Shown: positions 35,660-47,121, counted from the first letter of the stretch. The stretch is 64,000 nucleotides of DNA from Chrysoporthe austroafricana (GCA_001051155.2 JYIP02000002.1:441583-505582), one strand, 5' to 3'. Notes: generated by a model not told the origin, from the sequence alone. Numbers and translations: made by a program.

Positions 35660-37070
35660 ATGACTGGAGAGATGCTCTCGTTCGGAGAACCCACCGTCTA
35701 TGAACGGTCCAAGTGTTTCTTCACGTATGGCCGCATGTCCCATCTCGATCCTCAACAGCTCCCAACCCAGTGGACAACTAAGGGAAAACCCTGGTCGACA
35801 CTATTGACACACGACTTCATCCGAAGGGTTAGTCACCTGAACACCACCATGCATCCTCATAATCAAGATCTGTAGAAGCTGATTGCACAGCAGGTCGACC
35901 TCATTCTTCCACAGGAATCTTGGCATCTAGTCCGAGGGATGCTGTTAGGCCTTTCGATCCCTCCAGGCTTCTATCGGGTCATCATGTCTCTTTCCCAGCT
36001 ACTGCAGGGCGATTTTCTCACAGAGTACATCAAGATTGGTGTGTGGCTGCCCTTCGATCTCATCTCCACACTGCGTCTTCAGGTCTGGTGCTTGACTGGG
36101 CCCTGCCTCTATCGCGGTCTACTGGCAAGGGACTTCGTTTTCCTGACTGCGTTTGCAGGCAACATAATCATGCTTTCGCAGGGCCGAAGAAATGTCGACA
36201 ATGTATTCACTCTGAAGGATGGTGAGTTGTTCCTTTCTTTCACGCCGCCTATGGCTGCTGACATCTCGCAGGCCAGCTCACTATGTTCCTAGACAAGGAG
36301 ACGTACGAACGAGCCGGTCTGGTTGGCAAACCTTACGGCGCCAAGGGGAACAGAGGCTTAAAGCCTCGCTGGATGGTTCAGTTTGACCTTCGGAGTCCAT
36401 CCATGTTTCGAGGCAAGAAGGGCTTCGACCGACTAGTCTACGCTTGCAAGAATATCCTATGCGAGCCCCTATCATGGCTATTCCATAATTTGTCGCCCAA
36501 GGGTGAGTTCTCGTCTTGCTTCGCTACAGAACCGAGCCTAGCATTGGAGCTTGTTTCTAACGGTCCTCTACAGTGCCTAGTCCTGATCCCCTGGATGCCT
36601 TTCAACACACCAAATGCAAGGCGTCTCCAGAGATCTATGAGAGCCTCGAAGTCACCTTACCTCCCCTGAAGCCGCCTTCTGACTTGTTCACTGAGCCCGA
36701 CACCAACGACACGCCAGAGATCGTGGCCGACATCTATGAGTGGCTGTCACTAGTCCGCCTCCAAAGCCCCCGGATATCCTCAACAGACGCTATCGACCCC
36801 TTCCTCAGCCGCTACCAAACTCCTGGGGATTCAGACGAACAAACTGCGACCAAGTTATGCACCATCAGCTGGGAAGGCCTTCTCCCGCCCACGTTCGCCC
36901 AGAAACTACTTGTGGACGTGGTTCTTAAAGTGCCCTCCCGCGATTGGTTCTCCTTGAGCGTGGCGTCTTTCTCCGAGACACTTCACGGGGACGCAGCCGA
37001 ATGTACGTTCCTTCGACCGCCGAGTTCTCCCAGAGAATATCTTCTTTGGGATATCAGAAGCCATGAGTAG
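35660..37070 (+). CDS. RPP40: Ribonuclease P/MRP protein subunit Rpp40
   Basis: Protein subunit of nuclear RNase P, which trims 5' leaders from pre-tRNA, and probably RNase MRP. Four exons: 35660-35827, 35891-36221, 36272-36502 and 36574-37070; introns 63, 50 and 71 bp; predicted 408 residues. The Rpp40 domain is recognisable in the middle: GQLTMFLDKETYERAGLVGK, KPRWMVQFDLRS and KKGFDRLVYACKNIL, followed by LSWLFHNLSP. The C-terminal third includes PEIVADIYEWLSLVRLQSPR and ISWEGLLPPTFAQKLL. The first intron ends in CAGCAG, a tandem acceptor that could add or drop one glutamine. The stop is only 23 bp from the stop of the convergent ankyrin gene, so the 3' UTRs overlap. Similarity is called from motifs, without a search. 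Confidence 0.85.
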
Positions 37071-37093
37071 TTGGTCCCTCTCGGAAATGTAGA

Positions 37094-37756
37094 TCATCCT
37101 TCCCTGGGCCGGACATTACGCTCCTCGGCCAGCTCTTCCCCGGAGATTGCTTCCTCCACCAGCCGCCGAAGCGTTGCCTGGCCGGCCTCTGTGTGGAAGT
37201 CGTCCCTCGCAGCCAGCTCCTCGATGCGTCTTCTGAACTCTGGGTTTGGCGAAGCGCCTGCGAGGTCCTCTTCAGTCACGGTACCGAAATTCACCGATAA
37301 GCCCCGAGGTACCGGCGGGAGATCGCCGTTAGCATCTCCGTTAACAGGGGCGCGCAGCGAGTTGGTCCCGCTGGCTTGCCCGGACGCCTCCTTGGTTGCG
37401 AGATAATCAGCCACCGCTGGGAAATCGCCTTCCTGTTCGATCTTCTGACGCGCTGTCTGCCCCTCCTCGCCGGTAATACTCATGTCGAGCCCGAGCTCCT
37501 CGACCAGGACCTGGGCAGCCTCGACGGTCTCGACAACAAACAGGGCGGTCTCGGAGTCCTCATCGCGCAGGTCGACAGGCACGTGAAACTCGTTGACCAG
37601 AGCGCGCAAGAGATCGAGGTGGTTGTAGCTTGCAGCAGCGTGGAGCAGAGAATAGCCATGATCATCCTGCTGCGATGCGAGAGAGGGAGTCTCGCGTAGA
37701 AGGGGCAGCAGTGCGGCGGGGTTGTCTGCCGCCAGCAGGAAGGGGTTGGGCGGCAT
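37094..37756 (-). CDS. Small ankyrin-repeat protein, YCR051W-like
   Basis: Single-exon gene of 220 residues. I start at MPPNPFLLAADNPAAL because the ankyrin fold begins directly after it; the frame stays open upstream to 38125, but that part has no family likeness and is probably 5' UTR. Two to three ankyrin units are visible: DDHGYSLLHAAASYNHLDLL, then DEDSETALFVVETVEAAQVL, then GEEGQTARQKIEQEGDFPAV. The C-terminal 90 residues are acidic with EFRRRIEELAARDDFH. The layout and length resemble the uncharacterised yeast protein YCR051W. Function unknown; ankyrin repeats suggest protein binding. It is convergent with RPP40 and divergent from RPL28. Confidence 0.85.
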   Translation of the reverse strand: MPPNPFLLAADNPAALLPLLRETPSLASQQDDHGYSLLHAAASYNHLDLLRALVNEFHVPVDLRDEDSETALFVVETVEAAQVLVEELGLDMSITGEEGQTARQKIEQEGDFPAVADYLATKEASGQASGTNSLRAPVNGDANGDLPPVPRGLSVNFGTVTEEDLAGASPNPEFRRRIEELAARDDFHTEAGQATLRRLVEEAISGEELAEERNVRPREG

Positions 37757-38775
37757 GGTGCTGCTGAGACTGTCGCTAATCCAGCGCCCAAGAGATGAGT
37801 CTGTGGCGTTTTGCGAGATATCACGCGTGTTGTAAGGCCTGATTGACGGTTGAGGTAGCCACACACGGTGCTGAATGCTCCAGTACCGTCCTGATCTGTC
37901 AGGTGGCTGAAGCATGTCAAGTTGCGCGCTCTGAAATTTCCAAGAGTGTTGGCGGGGTCTCACATCCCCGCATAATCTTGTTAGGCGCATATTTGCTTTA
38001 CAGGAGACCCATGAATAAATATGCTTGAGACCGGGGGACCACCAATGTCGGTGGAATCGACCTAAGTTCAAAGTTTTTTGCGACGCCTGCAAAGAGCAAG
38101 GAGGGAGAGAGAGCCGATGCGTCAAACTCTTTACCTACTTATTCATGGACGGTTCAATCACCAAATCATTAATTGTTTCAGGACGGGAAGGGGAAATTTG
38201 GAAGGGGACTTGTCTCGCACACATTGAGTGACTGTTCCATGGCCCGATCTTCTACCACGTCGACAATGTTTGTCGAAAGAGATGCCAGGTCTGTCAGGAT
38301 TCCGTATACTTGTAATTACAGGAAATACACAGATAGGCGGGGTTTCAATCTTTCTCTAACTGAGTAAACGTTCAGCCAAGGGCAGCCAGGAAAGAGCCTT
38401 GAATATCTATTGCTGGAATCTGACCATAGGCGCGCTTCGCCTCTAGAACCCCTCTGAAATCCTAAGATTCACATTTGCTGAGACCATCTAGTGGCCATGA
38501 GTGCAAGCTGCCGGGTTGTATTGAAGAACCCGTCCATATCGTCGTAGAGCCAAACCCTGCTTGCTGTGCCTGCCCACCAGTGCCATCCACATCCCTGTCA
38601 CCGTCAGCATGTAGCCATGCACCTAGCGCTTCATAGACTAAATTGGCGGCTTATGTAAGCTAATCGCACAATCCACGCCTGTCTCCCGAAAATTCGCAGC
38701 AAACTCCACCCGACATCTCAATCTTCGAGAATCTCAGCATCGACAACCCATCACCAACGCCATCCTCACTCCAAG
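37757..38775. promoter_or_regulatory. Divergent region between ankyrin gene and RPL28
   Basis: About 1 kb between divergent starts. No gene is supported. The pyrimidine-rich sequence just before 38,776 (CATCTCAATCTTCGAGAATC...) is a plausible ribosomal-protein leader. Confidence 0.5.
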
Positions 38776-39115
38776 ATGCCTACCCGATTCTCTAAGACCC
38801 GCAAGGTATGCCCATCATTCTCGAAACAAAACGATGATCACAACGATCGAGAGCCCACGGCCAAATGTGACTGACTTTTGATGATTGAAGCACCGCGGCC
38901 ATGTCAGTGCCGGTCACGGTCGTATTGGCAAGCACCGAAAGGTACGAGGCGATCGAGCCATCCCTTGCGGCTAAACGACGCATCCCAAGACGAAGAAAAG
39001 GCTGAGAACGAGCCCTCCAACTCGATCTCGATACTGATGACCTCCCTCATCCTACAGCACCCCGGTGGTCGTGGTATGGCCGGTGGTCAGCACCACCACA
39101 GGACCAACCTCGACA

Positions 39116-39150
<35 letters not shown>

Positions 39151-39523
39151 AGGCGCTTCCACCTTCTGCGAAACCAGCAGTGGAAGCCCGAGATCAACGT
39201 CGACAAGGTGAGCACTTCCTCGGACCTGACAGACGGACGACACACAGTCTGCCCTACCAGAGGGCCAAAGCAGTCGCTGACGTCCCCCCTCTTCTCCCTC
39301 GATGCAGCTGTGGTCCCTGGTCCCCGCCGACCTACGCGAGAAGCACATCAACAAGTCCGCCGATACCGCCCCCGTCATTGATCTCACCGCTCTCGGATAC
39401 GCCAAGCTGCTCGGCAAGGGTCGTCTGCCTGAGGCCCCCATTGTTGTCCGCGCGCGCTACGTCAGCAAGCTGGCTGAGTCGAAGATCACCAAGGCCGGTG
39501 GTGTCATCGAGCTGGTTGCTTAA
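38776..39523 (+). CDS. RPL28: 60S ribosomal protein L28 (uL15, L27a)
   Basis: Large-subunit ribosomal protein near the E site. Four exons: 38776-38805, 38891-38941, 39058-39207 and 39308-39523; introns 85, 116 and 100 bp; predicted 148 residues, matching the 149-residue yeast protein. The N-terminus is [10 protein letters not shown], then [32 protein letters not shown] and [19 protein letters not shown], and the C-terminus is [20 protein letters not shown]. Gln38, the residue whose change gives cycloheximide resistance in yeast cyh2 mutants, is the ordinary sensitive form. His39, hydroxylated in animals, is also present. The first intron ends in the less common AAG acceptor. Small early exons are typical of ribosomal-protein genes. 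Confidence 0.97.
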
Positions 39524-41196
39524 GAAGTGGAGGAGACAGCAGCACGTTTTGAGGGAGGTCTCTACCGGGAATGGCAGGCAGGCATGGACACAAAAAAGCA
39601 CTTTTCGCAGAATCGGTCGCATGGGCTGGCTGAAGGATTTCCATCTGGCGTCTATCGGTTTTCCAGTGTCTAGAGCAATGACACAAATCTTACGATGAAC
39701 AAGAAATACCCTTTCTACAACATGATCGGGAGGGACGCGCCCTGTGGCCGTTGTAACAGGTGCCGAGTTCTTGCTGGTGGGAGAGAAGCGAGTTTTGCTG
39801 ATGACAATGGAGCATTAGGCCCAAAACATCTCGCGAGCGTTTGCAGGCTTCCATAGCACGAAAGGCAATCCATCAGCGCTGCAGACGAATGCACAATGAA
39901 GACTTAGTGACGTCCAAGAGACCGATGATGGCCCAGATGATGGCCCAGATGATGGCCCAGATGATGGCCCAGCGTGGTCATGGACCTTAGCCTTGCGTCG
40001 ATGCATGGTTGTTACACCCAATCTAACTACACTGACAGATTGAGCTACCTCAGCCGTTGAACCTCAGACCCAGCATCTAGGCACTTCATCGGCAAGAGAG
40101 CCCGATGTTTGCAGGGCTGCGGTCAATTCTGCTCTGCCTCGGCGACTCGAGCGCCAACTTCATAAAGCCACCTCTCGAGCTGGCACGCGGAACAATGAGG
40201 CTGGCGGTAGCAGGGCGGGCGAGAGGAAGGAAGGTGGTCTGGACAAAGATGTGTGTCGCTGGGCCCTGCCACCTCTACCCTCCGGTAGTAGCATACCAAC
40301 AACTTAGCGGGAGTATAGGCGGCGACTGGGATCAGGAGAACATCCTCAAGCAGGGGGCCAGTCGGGCGAGTCTGCTGTCGAGCAGAACAAAGATGGGCAG
40401 ACCTCAACGAAGAGGAGCAGCAGTATCACTTCTTACACGGACTGCCTCAGACCACATCCGCAGACAGCACAAGGCCAGCACTGGGAGTGATTTGCCCATC
40501 GCAGGCAGATAAAGTCACAGTGTAAACGGTGTTGCTGAGCCGGCGGCGCTCCCAGTGTCGGGCACGATGCCAGCTCGAGTCTGCCATACTCTCAATACTG
40601 GAGACGGCCTTTGTTGGAGTAGGTCAACTCCGCAGGAGACTGTCCGACGACACAAGATGCTGGGCTCCCCAAGGCCGTCGACGTGGTGGGGTGCAGACAT
40701 AGCTAGGCACGTATGCTGTGCGAGCAGGAGAGAAATGCCTGAACGCCCGACCCCAGCGCAGGGCCTCGCTCGTCACTCGAATTCATCCTGCCCCATACAG
40801 GTCTACCGGGGTATGTTCTATGTAGTACCCGCAAGCCGATACTCGGGACGTGCTACATCTGCGCGTCATTGCTCGAAGGTAAAGAAGACCGTACATCTAC
40901 ACCCGCTGTTGCCGATGATGATGAAGGTGATGGTGGTGGTGTACGTTGGCCGCGGTGGGTGCTGACGGGACGACGGGGAATCTGCCGGGCCCGTCAGGTT
41001 GCGGCGGTTTTTTTGGTGGGGGCTGACGCCACCCATTCCTTTTATAGTATATAGTCACCTAAGTACATAGCCAGGCACGGCACATGCGACACAACGCAAC
41101 GCAACCTCCATCCTCCTCCCCTCTGGACTACGGCCGACCACCCCTTCTCATCGCTCTCGCTGAGTGCCAACTCCATTTTTCGCAGCGGGCTTCGCA
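39524..41196. other. Intergenic region between RPL28 and DAP1
   Basis: 1.7 kb with no supportable gene. It contains a four-copy 12-bp tandem repeat at 39925-39972. The 135-codon frame at 40105-40512 has no recognisable feature. Confidence 0.5.
39925..39972 (+). repeat. Four perfect copies of a 12-bp tandem repeat
   Basis: ATGATGGCCCAG repeated four times without change. The unit length is a multiple of three, but no coding frame with support covers it. Confidence 0.9.
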
Positions 41197-41814
41197 ATGG
41201 ACTACCTCGAACAGCGCATGGCCCAGGAGGTCCAGAGAGCCGCCGCGTAAGTGCAGGATCATTGAGACGTCCCGGTGCCAACCTACGGCTCCGGCTTCCG
41301 CAGAGAGGGTAGATGCCCCCTGGCTGACCACCAGCGCGACAGGAGCCCGTACGCCGATGTTCTCGTCACGCCCCTGAATGTCCTCCTGCTCCTGCTCCTG
41401 GGCTACACCCTCTACGCTTTTCTCAAGCCCTCCGCGCCTCCCGTTCTCCCCAAGGAGCCCCCCGCCACCGTCTTCCGCACATTCACCCCGCGCACCCTGC
41501 TCCCCTACAATGGCGAGAATGGCGCGCCCATCTACTTTGCCGTACGCGGCCGTGTATTTGACGTCACGAGCGGGAGGAACTTCTACGGTCCTGGTGGCCC
41601 CTACGAGAACTTCGCCGGCAGAGATGCATCCCGTGGTCTGGCCTGCGGCAGCTTCGATGAGGACATGCTCACCAAGGACCTAGATGGTCCTCTCGATACC
41701 CTCAGCGATCTGGGCCCCGACGAGATGGAGGCACTGCAGGGCTGGGAAGACCAGTTCTCAGCCAAATACCTCGTCGTCGGAAAGCTGGTCCCCGTAGGCC
41801 AGGAGGACGAGTAA
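41197..41814 (+). CDS. DAP1: Dap1/PGRMC-type membrane haem-binding protein
   Basis: Cytochrome-b5-like (MAPR) protein; relatives bind haem and support P450 enzymes of sterol synthesis at the ER. Two exons, 41197-41246 and 41343-41814, predicted 173 residues. The intron end at 41342 gives EVQRAAASPYADVLVTPLNV; an alternative acceptor at 41303 keeps frame and would add 13 residues, but is preceded by a weaker branch-point context than GGCTGAC at 41321. One membrane segment (residues ~24-41, NVLLLLLLGYTLYAFL) is followed by the MAPR domain: FTPRTLLPYNGENGAPIYFA, VRGRVFDVTSGRNFYGPGGP, YENFAGRDASRGLA. The FYGPGGPY tyrosines are the family's haem-site residues. It ends in an acidic tail after LVVGKLVPVG. 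Confidence 0.92.
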
Positions 41815-43061
41815 GACGGAGGATTGATGTATCTGGCCTGCTGGAGATCAGCCTCCCGTCGCCTATTAGGCTGTGTGATTTTTCAACAGATGGTGCGCTG
41901 GAATCTCTCGGGCGACAGGCGGTTTTCGAAGGGACCGTGCAGCGCACCTCGGAAGATGCGGTCGGTCATTAAGTCTCGAAGAACCGAAGAGGCCCGGCGC
42001 CTAGAGCATCGGCGCACGCCTCGGCCGGCGGATGATCGAGCCGGGATTGTGGGCCGAGGTGGGTTGAGCATGGGCACTCGCGAGGTTTCCTCCTGTCTGG
42101 AGATTCTGGCCATGTCAACACTGGGGATAGCACTTTCAGGCAGGAAGATCATAGAAAGTTACGCTGCACATCAGGCTCCCAGGAGAGCCTCATTTGAACG
42201 CCTCGATGAAGCCTTTACTTGCGCCAGTCTTTCGTCTCTCGAAAACCTCAGCTAGGCCTAAGTGGCTACATCCAGCGTGCCTTTTCCCCGCAATTGATCT
42301 CCATGACGGTCACCACTGTCTCCCTCCCATTCTCGCTGTCCTCAGCTCTCAGCTCAGTTGTTCGGAACGAGATGCAAGAGTTTGTTGCCCCTCAGACGCT
42401 ATGATTTGACTAAACATCCATGCGGGCATACATTCTTGCTAGACAAGTGTCTTGATTGACAGTGGCTTTGCTTGGCTCTCTGCAATGTTTTGACTGACAA
42501 TAGCTTTGCTTGTTTCTCCTCAATGTCTTGATATGGCGTAGTATTTTTTTGGAATGGCTGTTAGATACATGTGCGAATATCTGCTGGCCCTTTCACTTCG
42601 ATCTGTTGACTATCACGACGGCTCCATGAGATCTTGCATGGTTCAACACATGTCGAAAGCTGTCTTGGACGCCGTGACAGACCTCCAAGTCTTGTCCATG
42701 TATCATAGACTCACCTGATTTCAACCTCACCCACGGCCTCCCATTGTTTATCCCACCTCAGATTTCACACCCTTCACCCGTACTAGAAACCTAGAAGCTA
42801 ATATCCTGGTGAACACACCACACTATGTTCATGCGTCCAGATCAAGATTGCAATCTATCTTCTAGACTCAAGTGCAGGTAAGCAACAAAATTATTTCAGC
42901 CCTTGACGTCGGATTTGGTTTCGTTCTTACTTCCTCCCTTTGCCCCGTCTCTGCAGACCCATTTTCGCACCTCTTTTGTCATTCTCCCATGTCTCTCATG
43001 CGTCTAACTAAGCGGCCGCTGCAGTGGTACCTAAGTTTGCGCCGATAGATCCAGTCCAGCG
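41815..43061. other. Intergenic region after DAP1
   Basis: No coding region is supported. Short frames in the first 450 bp are probably DAP1 3' UTR. Confidence 0.5.
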
Positions 43062-44968
43062 ATGATGGCAGCTATGCGGCTCACAGGCCGTTCACGAATC
43101 CGCCTCCGGGGGAAGAGTAGCAGTGATGAGGAAACGTCTTCAGCGCCAGATAGTGGCTAGGAGCGCCGCTTAGGCTTGATTCCTCTCTTGGTGGGAGACC
43201 AAAAAGCGCAACCATCGGTGCGAGTGTATTCGAGACCCCTGCTGATTCAAGCTTTGCCCGTCGACATCCTCTAGCTCGTCATGGACAACCTTCTCCCTTC
43301 CTAGGCTTTCAATACCTCTACTCTAGGACCTCGATGGATTGTAGAAGACTTGGAAGCTCCGCTCAACATTACTCTGGCCGTGCGCTGCTTCTATGCCCTT
43401 ACCTTGGTCTCACGCCACATGTGCAACATCGCAACGCCTTATCTCTACCGAATAATTCATCTGAGAAGCGTCGAAACGATGATGTCCCTATGGAATACGT
43501 TGTCACGCTTGCGGTCCTCCAACGCCGCCCACATTCGTCATCTTCTTGTCGGCATAGATTTTAGAGATCGGAACACCATCTTTGGGGTCCGGGCATGGGT
43601 CCTCGCCCTCAGCCCGTCAGTTGTTGATCCTACTATCCACTCGTCTGCATGCCCTGAGCCGATCAGGTGGGTAGATGGACAGCCGCTGCTCAGATCTCAA
43701 GTTTCTATCTGCACGCCCGCCATCAGCCACAGGATCTGCTTCGACCTCATAAGAAGGGCCATCCACATGCAAAGCCTTGCTATCATCCCAGCGAGACACT
43801 CCGACATAACGCTTCGTTCCTCCTCAGACAGTATCTGGCCACCTCAGCGGCGCCAGGCATCCTGAGGCAGACTATCCTTCTCGACAGGCTCCGCGTCATC
43901 ACGCTACAGGTCAAAGAATCTTGCCGCGACTATCTGTCCGCATACGGTATTCTGATACTGCCTCTCCTCAGGCGCCTGAATCTCGTGTCGGAAGCTGAAT
44001 GCTGGCTTTTGGACCTGTGTGATAGTATTGGGTCTGGCCTAGCAACTATTCTGTAGAGAGCTAGGTCCTTGTCCGTGACATGGGGCCGTTGCTCCCCCAG
44101 GCTGAATGCTGTTCTCCGGCTTAGACTAGACGAAATGCCTCGATTAGATGAAATCGCCATCTATCCACACCCAGAACTACTCAAGCAGCATGGATCACGT
44201 CACCCTCAGCCGGCTTGGACTGCTGATTTAAATCAGCAGCTCGGTCCGCAAGCCAGACACCTCAAGAGCCTAGACCTCCGCTGGACACTCCGCCCACAAT
44301 CTCGAGCATGGCTGTACTTGGGTGCCACAAGACGTCTGATTTGTCTGCCGAGCCCCCGAAACCTTGTCAGGTTGCAAGTGTCCACACAGCTACTCTTTGG
44401 GAGCCTGCAACAACTTGAAGCGCGGCTTCAGATCCCAAGAGGGGAGCATTGGAGTGTGGAAGAGCTCCTGAAGTGCCTTCCAGACTGCCTGCAACTGATA
44501 TCTCTCGTCAGGTGGTAGCCACTGTGCGAGCTAGGGTTGTATGACCAACTCGAGGCCGTGACCTTGGATACTCGCCATACGCAAAGCGACTGGATAGAAG
44601 CAAAGTTTCACGACGAAGACGCGTTCGGCCAGATCCAACCACCGGAACATATGATTCAGCAACATCAATACAAGGCAATTTTAGGCCTCATAAGGCTACT
44701 ATACAAGATATGGTTATCTTAGAGGCGGGAGGCACGAGCAGTCGAGCTCAGACCGCAGAATCCGATTTTCTACGGAAGATACACCCATGAAGTGCCGCTG
44801 GAGACGGACGGTCTGGAGCAGTTACTGGCACGAACAGCATTTCTGCAGGGCCTTGCGACAATTGGTATAGTTTTGTCCCAGCCGTGTATTTGCAAGGCGT
44901 TGGGGATATGGTGGAGCGGCAACAGCACCGAGCAAAATGGGATGAGAGGTAGCTATGGTCAATCATGA
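43062..44968 (+). pseudogene. F-box protein pseudogene with six TAG stops and one frameshift
   Basis: An F-box protein frame can be followed over about 635 codons. It starts at the ATG near 43062-43065 (MRLTGRSRIRLRGKSSSDEE). The F-box core follows: LIQALPVDIL, stop, LVMDNLLPS, stop, AFNTSTLGPRWIVEDL; then LVSRHMCNIATPYLYRIIHL, typical of fungal F-box proteins. In-frame TAG codons lie at 43158, 43272, 43302, 44054, 44516 and 44720. The frame shifts once near 43,815 (from phase 0 to phase 2). The terminal stop is TGA at 44966. All six nonsense codons are TAG and would be CAG before a single C-to-T change at CpA, the RIP target. The intact ancestor would have been an SCF substrate adaptor. The region is otherwise GC-balanced, so mutation was light. 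Confidence 0.75.
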
Positions 44969-45919
44969 AGTATGGGCAAATTTTAGTGCGCGGAAACCTC
45001 TCGTGAACAAAAACCTGTTGGAATGCTTCGTTCTACAGCCCGACTCGAGTGACATCAGGTCATCTGTTTGATCTCAAGGTGGGTGACGCCTGCAGATGGG
45101 CAACAGGTGGGACGGTCCCTCGATAAGCTCTCAACTATTTCTCCAATCTCATAGGTAACCAATCCGTTAGTCTCAGTTTTGTGTGTCTGCCAGTGATTAT
45201 GAGAAGGCCACGAGTATGCTCAAGAAAAGGTGGCTAACTGTCTCACACTATATGTCCTGTATAAATTCAACTTTGTTGCTTCACATAAGCTGTTGACAGA
45301 GCGGTGAGAGAGAGCCCCAGATGAGATCAACCAAGATAGTGTTGGCTCGACACTGTCATCTCCTTGTGTCAAATCACCAGCCGTGAGTAACCTTGATCCA
45401 TGTTCCCATTTCCGTCGGTCGTCAGAAATTGTTGTCTAGTGAATTATACACTTAATAGCGACCCTGCATGCGACGATTCTCCGTGGTTTAGCATTTGACT
45501 AGAGATTCTCGGATCGCCAATTAGCTTGCTGGTGTCGTGATATTTCTGAAATTCTAGGAAGAAAGCGGCAAGATACCCATGGGAAGGCTTGAGAACATCT
45601 GCGCCCAAGACCGAGGCCATCTTCGTGGCCATCAAGTTTGGCCGGATATTCGTGATCATCTTGCACGTCTCTAAAAAAATAATCGCCTCGATCTAGTTTC
45701 AGAGATATCTCTCTATTTATTGTGAATAGGACTCTTGAGCCCCAGCTGGGGCTCCTGTGAGCAGATTCAGACGTTTGTTTGCTCTACCATGGCTCAGATA
45801 AATATATTTTACTACCTAGGTAATCTGAAATTCGACAGCACCATGATCGTTGTCTCTGCTTGGAGGACGTCCTAGGGAGGCCTGATCAGTCCTGATTACT
45901 GCCATACTTTTACGACTTT
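44969..45919. other. Intergenic with a small isolated frame
   Basis: A 71-codon minus frame at 45444-45659 (MITNIRPNLMATKMASVLGA at its start) looks more protein-like than random, but I could not extend or identify it. It may be a gene fragment. Nothing else is seen. Confidence 0.35.
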
Positions 45920-46450
45920 ACCAGCTCGTTCAAAGACTTTCTCGATATCATGCCCACCTGTATCTTCGCGGCGTCTGGCTCCGAGGTCTGCCGTCTCGTT
46001 GCTGCAGAGGCGAAGAATCCGCAAGAGTTGACGCCCAAAACTGTGCATTTCATATGGATATGTCTTGGTCTCTTCTACTCATCGGCTCGCTCGTGGTTAC
46101 TATCACCGTCGCCCCGTACAATGGAAATCTGTTCGGCGGCTTTGACACCAATGTCTCGCCATTTGTCAATGCCTATAGCCCGGCTAGCTTCGATCCCTCG
46201 GCAGATACCGTGAACCTCATCAACTCCATATTTTCCTGTTCACGGGCAGTATCTCGGTATCTTCTGCTCCAAGAACTTTTGTTGATCTTTCTGAGATTGG
46301 TATGGCTCCCAAGGTCAGTGCAATCTCTACATTCATATTCTCGACAGTTGGCCGCAAGTCCTATTCGCTGACATCTGGTTTTCTATTTCTACATGGGAAA
46401 GGCTTAAAAGATCGATCGTCCGTGGTAGGCATTGATGCCGACGCTCGTCA
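45920..46450 (+). pseudogene. Amino-acid permease (APC family) relic
   Basis: Pieces of a fungal amino-acid permease appear in order but in different frames. TSSFKDFLDIMPTCIFAASG and SEVCRLVAAEAKNPQELTPK are in one frame to about 46,045. LLLIGSLVVTITVAPYNGNL and FGGFDTNVSPFV are in another. LFTGSISVSSAPRTFVDLSE, ending IGMAPK, is in a third, near 46,231-46,310. These match the order of the permease segment from the GSE-GLxAxEAxNP box to the SxxSRTLYxLAxxGxAPK box. N- and C-terminal parts are missing. It is a broken remnant, not an expressed gene. Confidence 0.7.
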
Positions 46451-47121
46451 TTGGTAGAGGTCTGGTGTTCTTCAGGGCTCACGAGACTGATACCACTGTC
46501 TTCACATAGTTCTCGAATTTGACATTCCCCATCACACTGTTCGTGTGGGCCATGATCTGCTTCTAACACATATGATACGGCAGGCGTAGGAGATTCAAGG
46601 TCACTCCGTCGACGGTCCAATGGAAGACCTGTAAGCTCCCCGTGGCAGCTGGGGGCGGGGCCTAGTGTGTGCTTCTTGTGATTGCCGAGCTCTACTCCAG
46701 CATCTTGCAGCTCGTCGACTCTCTGAGCGCCGAGATTTTCTTTCGCCGGTTTCATCTATATCATCGCCCATGTGGTGATCTAGCTTAGTGCTCGCCTCTA
46801 CTAGTATCTGACAGAACTCGGATTGGTGGGTCGACTCGCGCCATCGATCTGGAGCCAAGTCAGAGATTCTACGCGGCGGACCATGCCGAGGACATTGGGA
46901 ATAGTGAAATCGACAAGGAATACGTGAGATTGGTTCCGAGGAAAAAATTGTCGAGTGTGAGTCGGGTTAGCAGCTAGAGGTCAAAGTTTGTCAAGCTCAA
47001 TAGGTCACCATTAGAAGTCCGATACTATTTTAGGTGTCATGTATTCTTCACCGAGTATGTATACCTCTGTGCGTCGTTCCCCAGGTAAACGCCCTTGGCC
47101 CCCGAACACATGTAGCCCGCC
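46451..47121. other. Intergenic, MFS gene 3' flank
   Basis: No gene is supported. The minus frame 46333-46755 has no domain. Confidence 0.45.

Noticed and set aside
37757..38125. Longer start for the ankyrin protein
   Set aside because: In frame, but no conserved sequence; the ankyrin fold begins right after the ATG at 37756.
41247..41303. Shorter DAP1 intron
   Set aside because: Frame-compatible, but it adds 13 residues unlike the family; kept only as an alternative.
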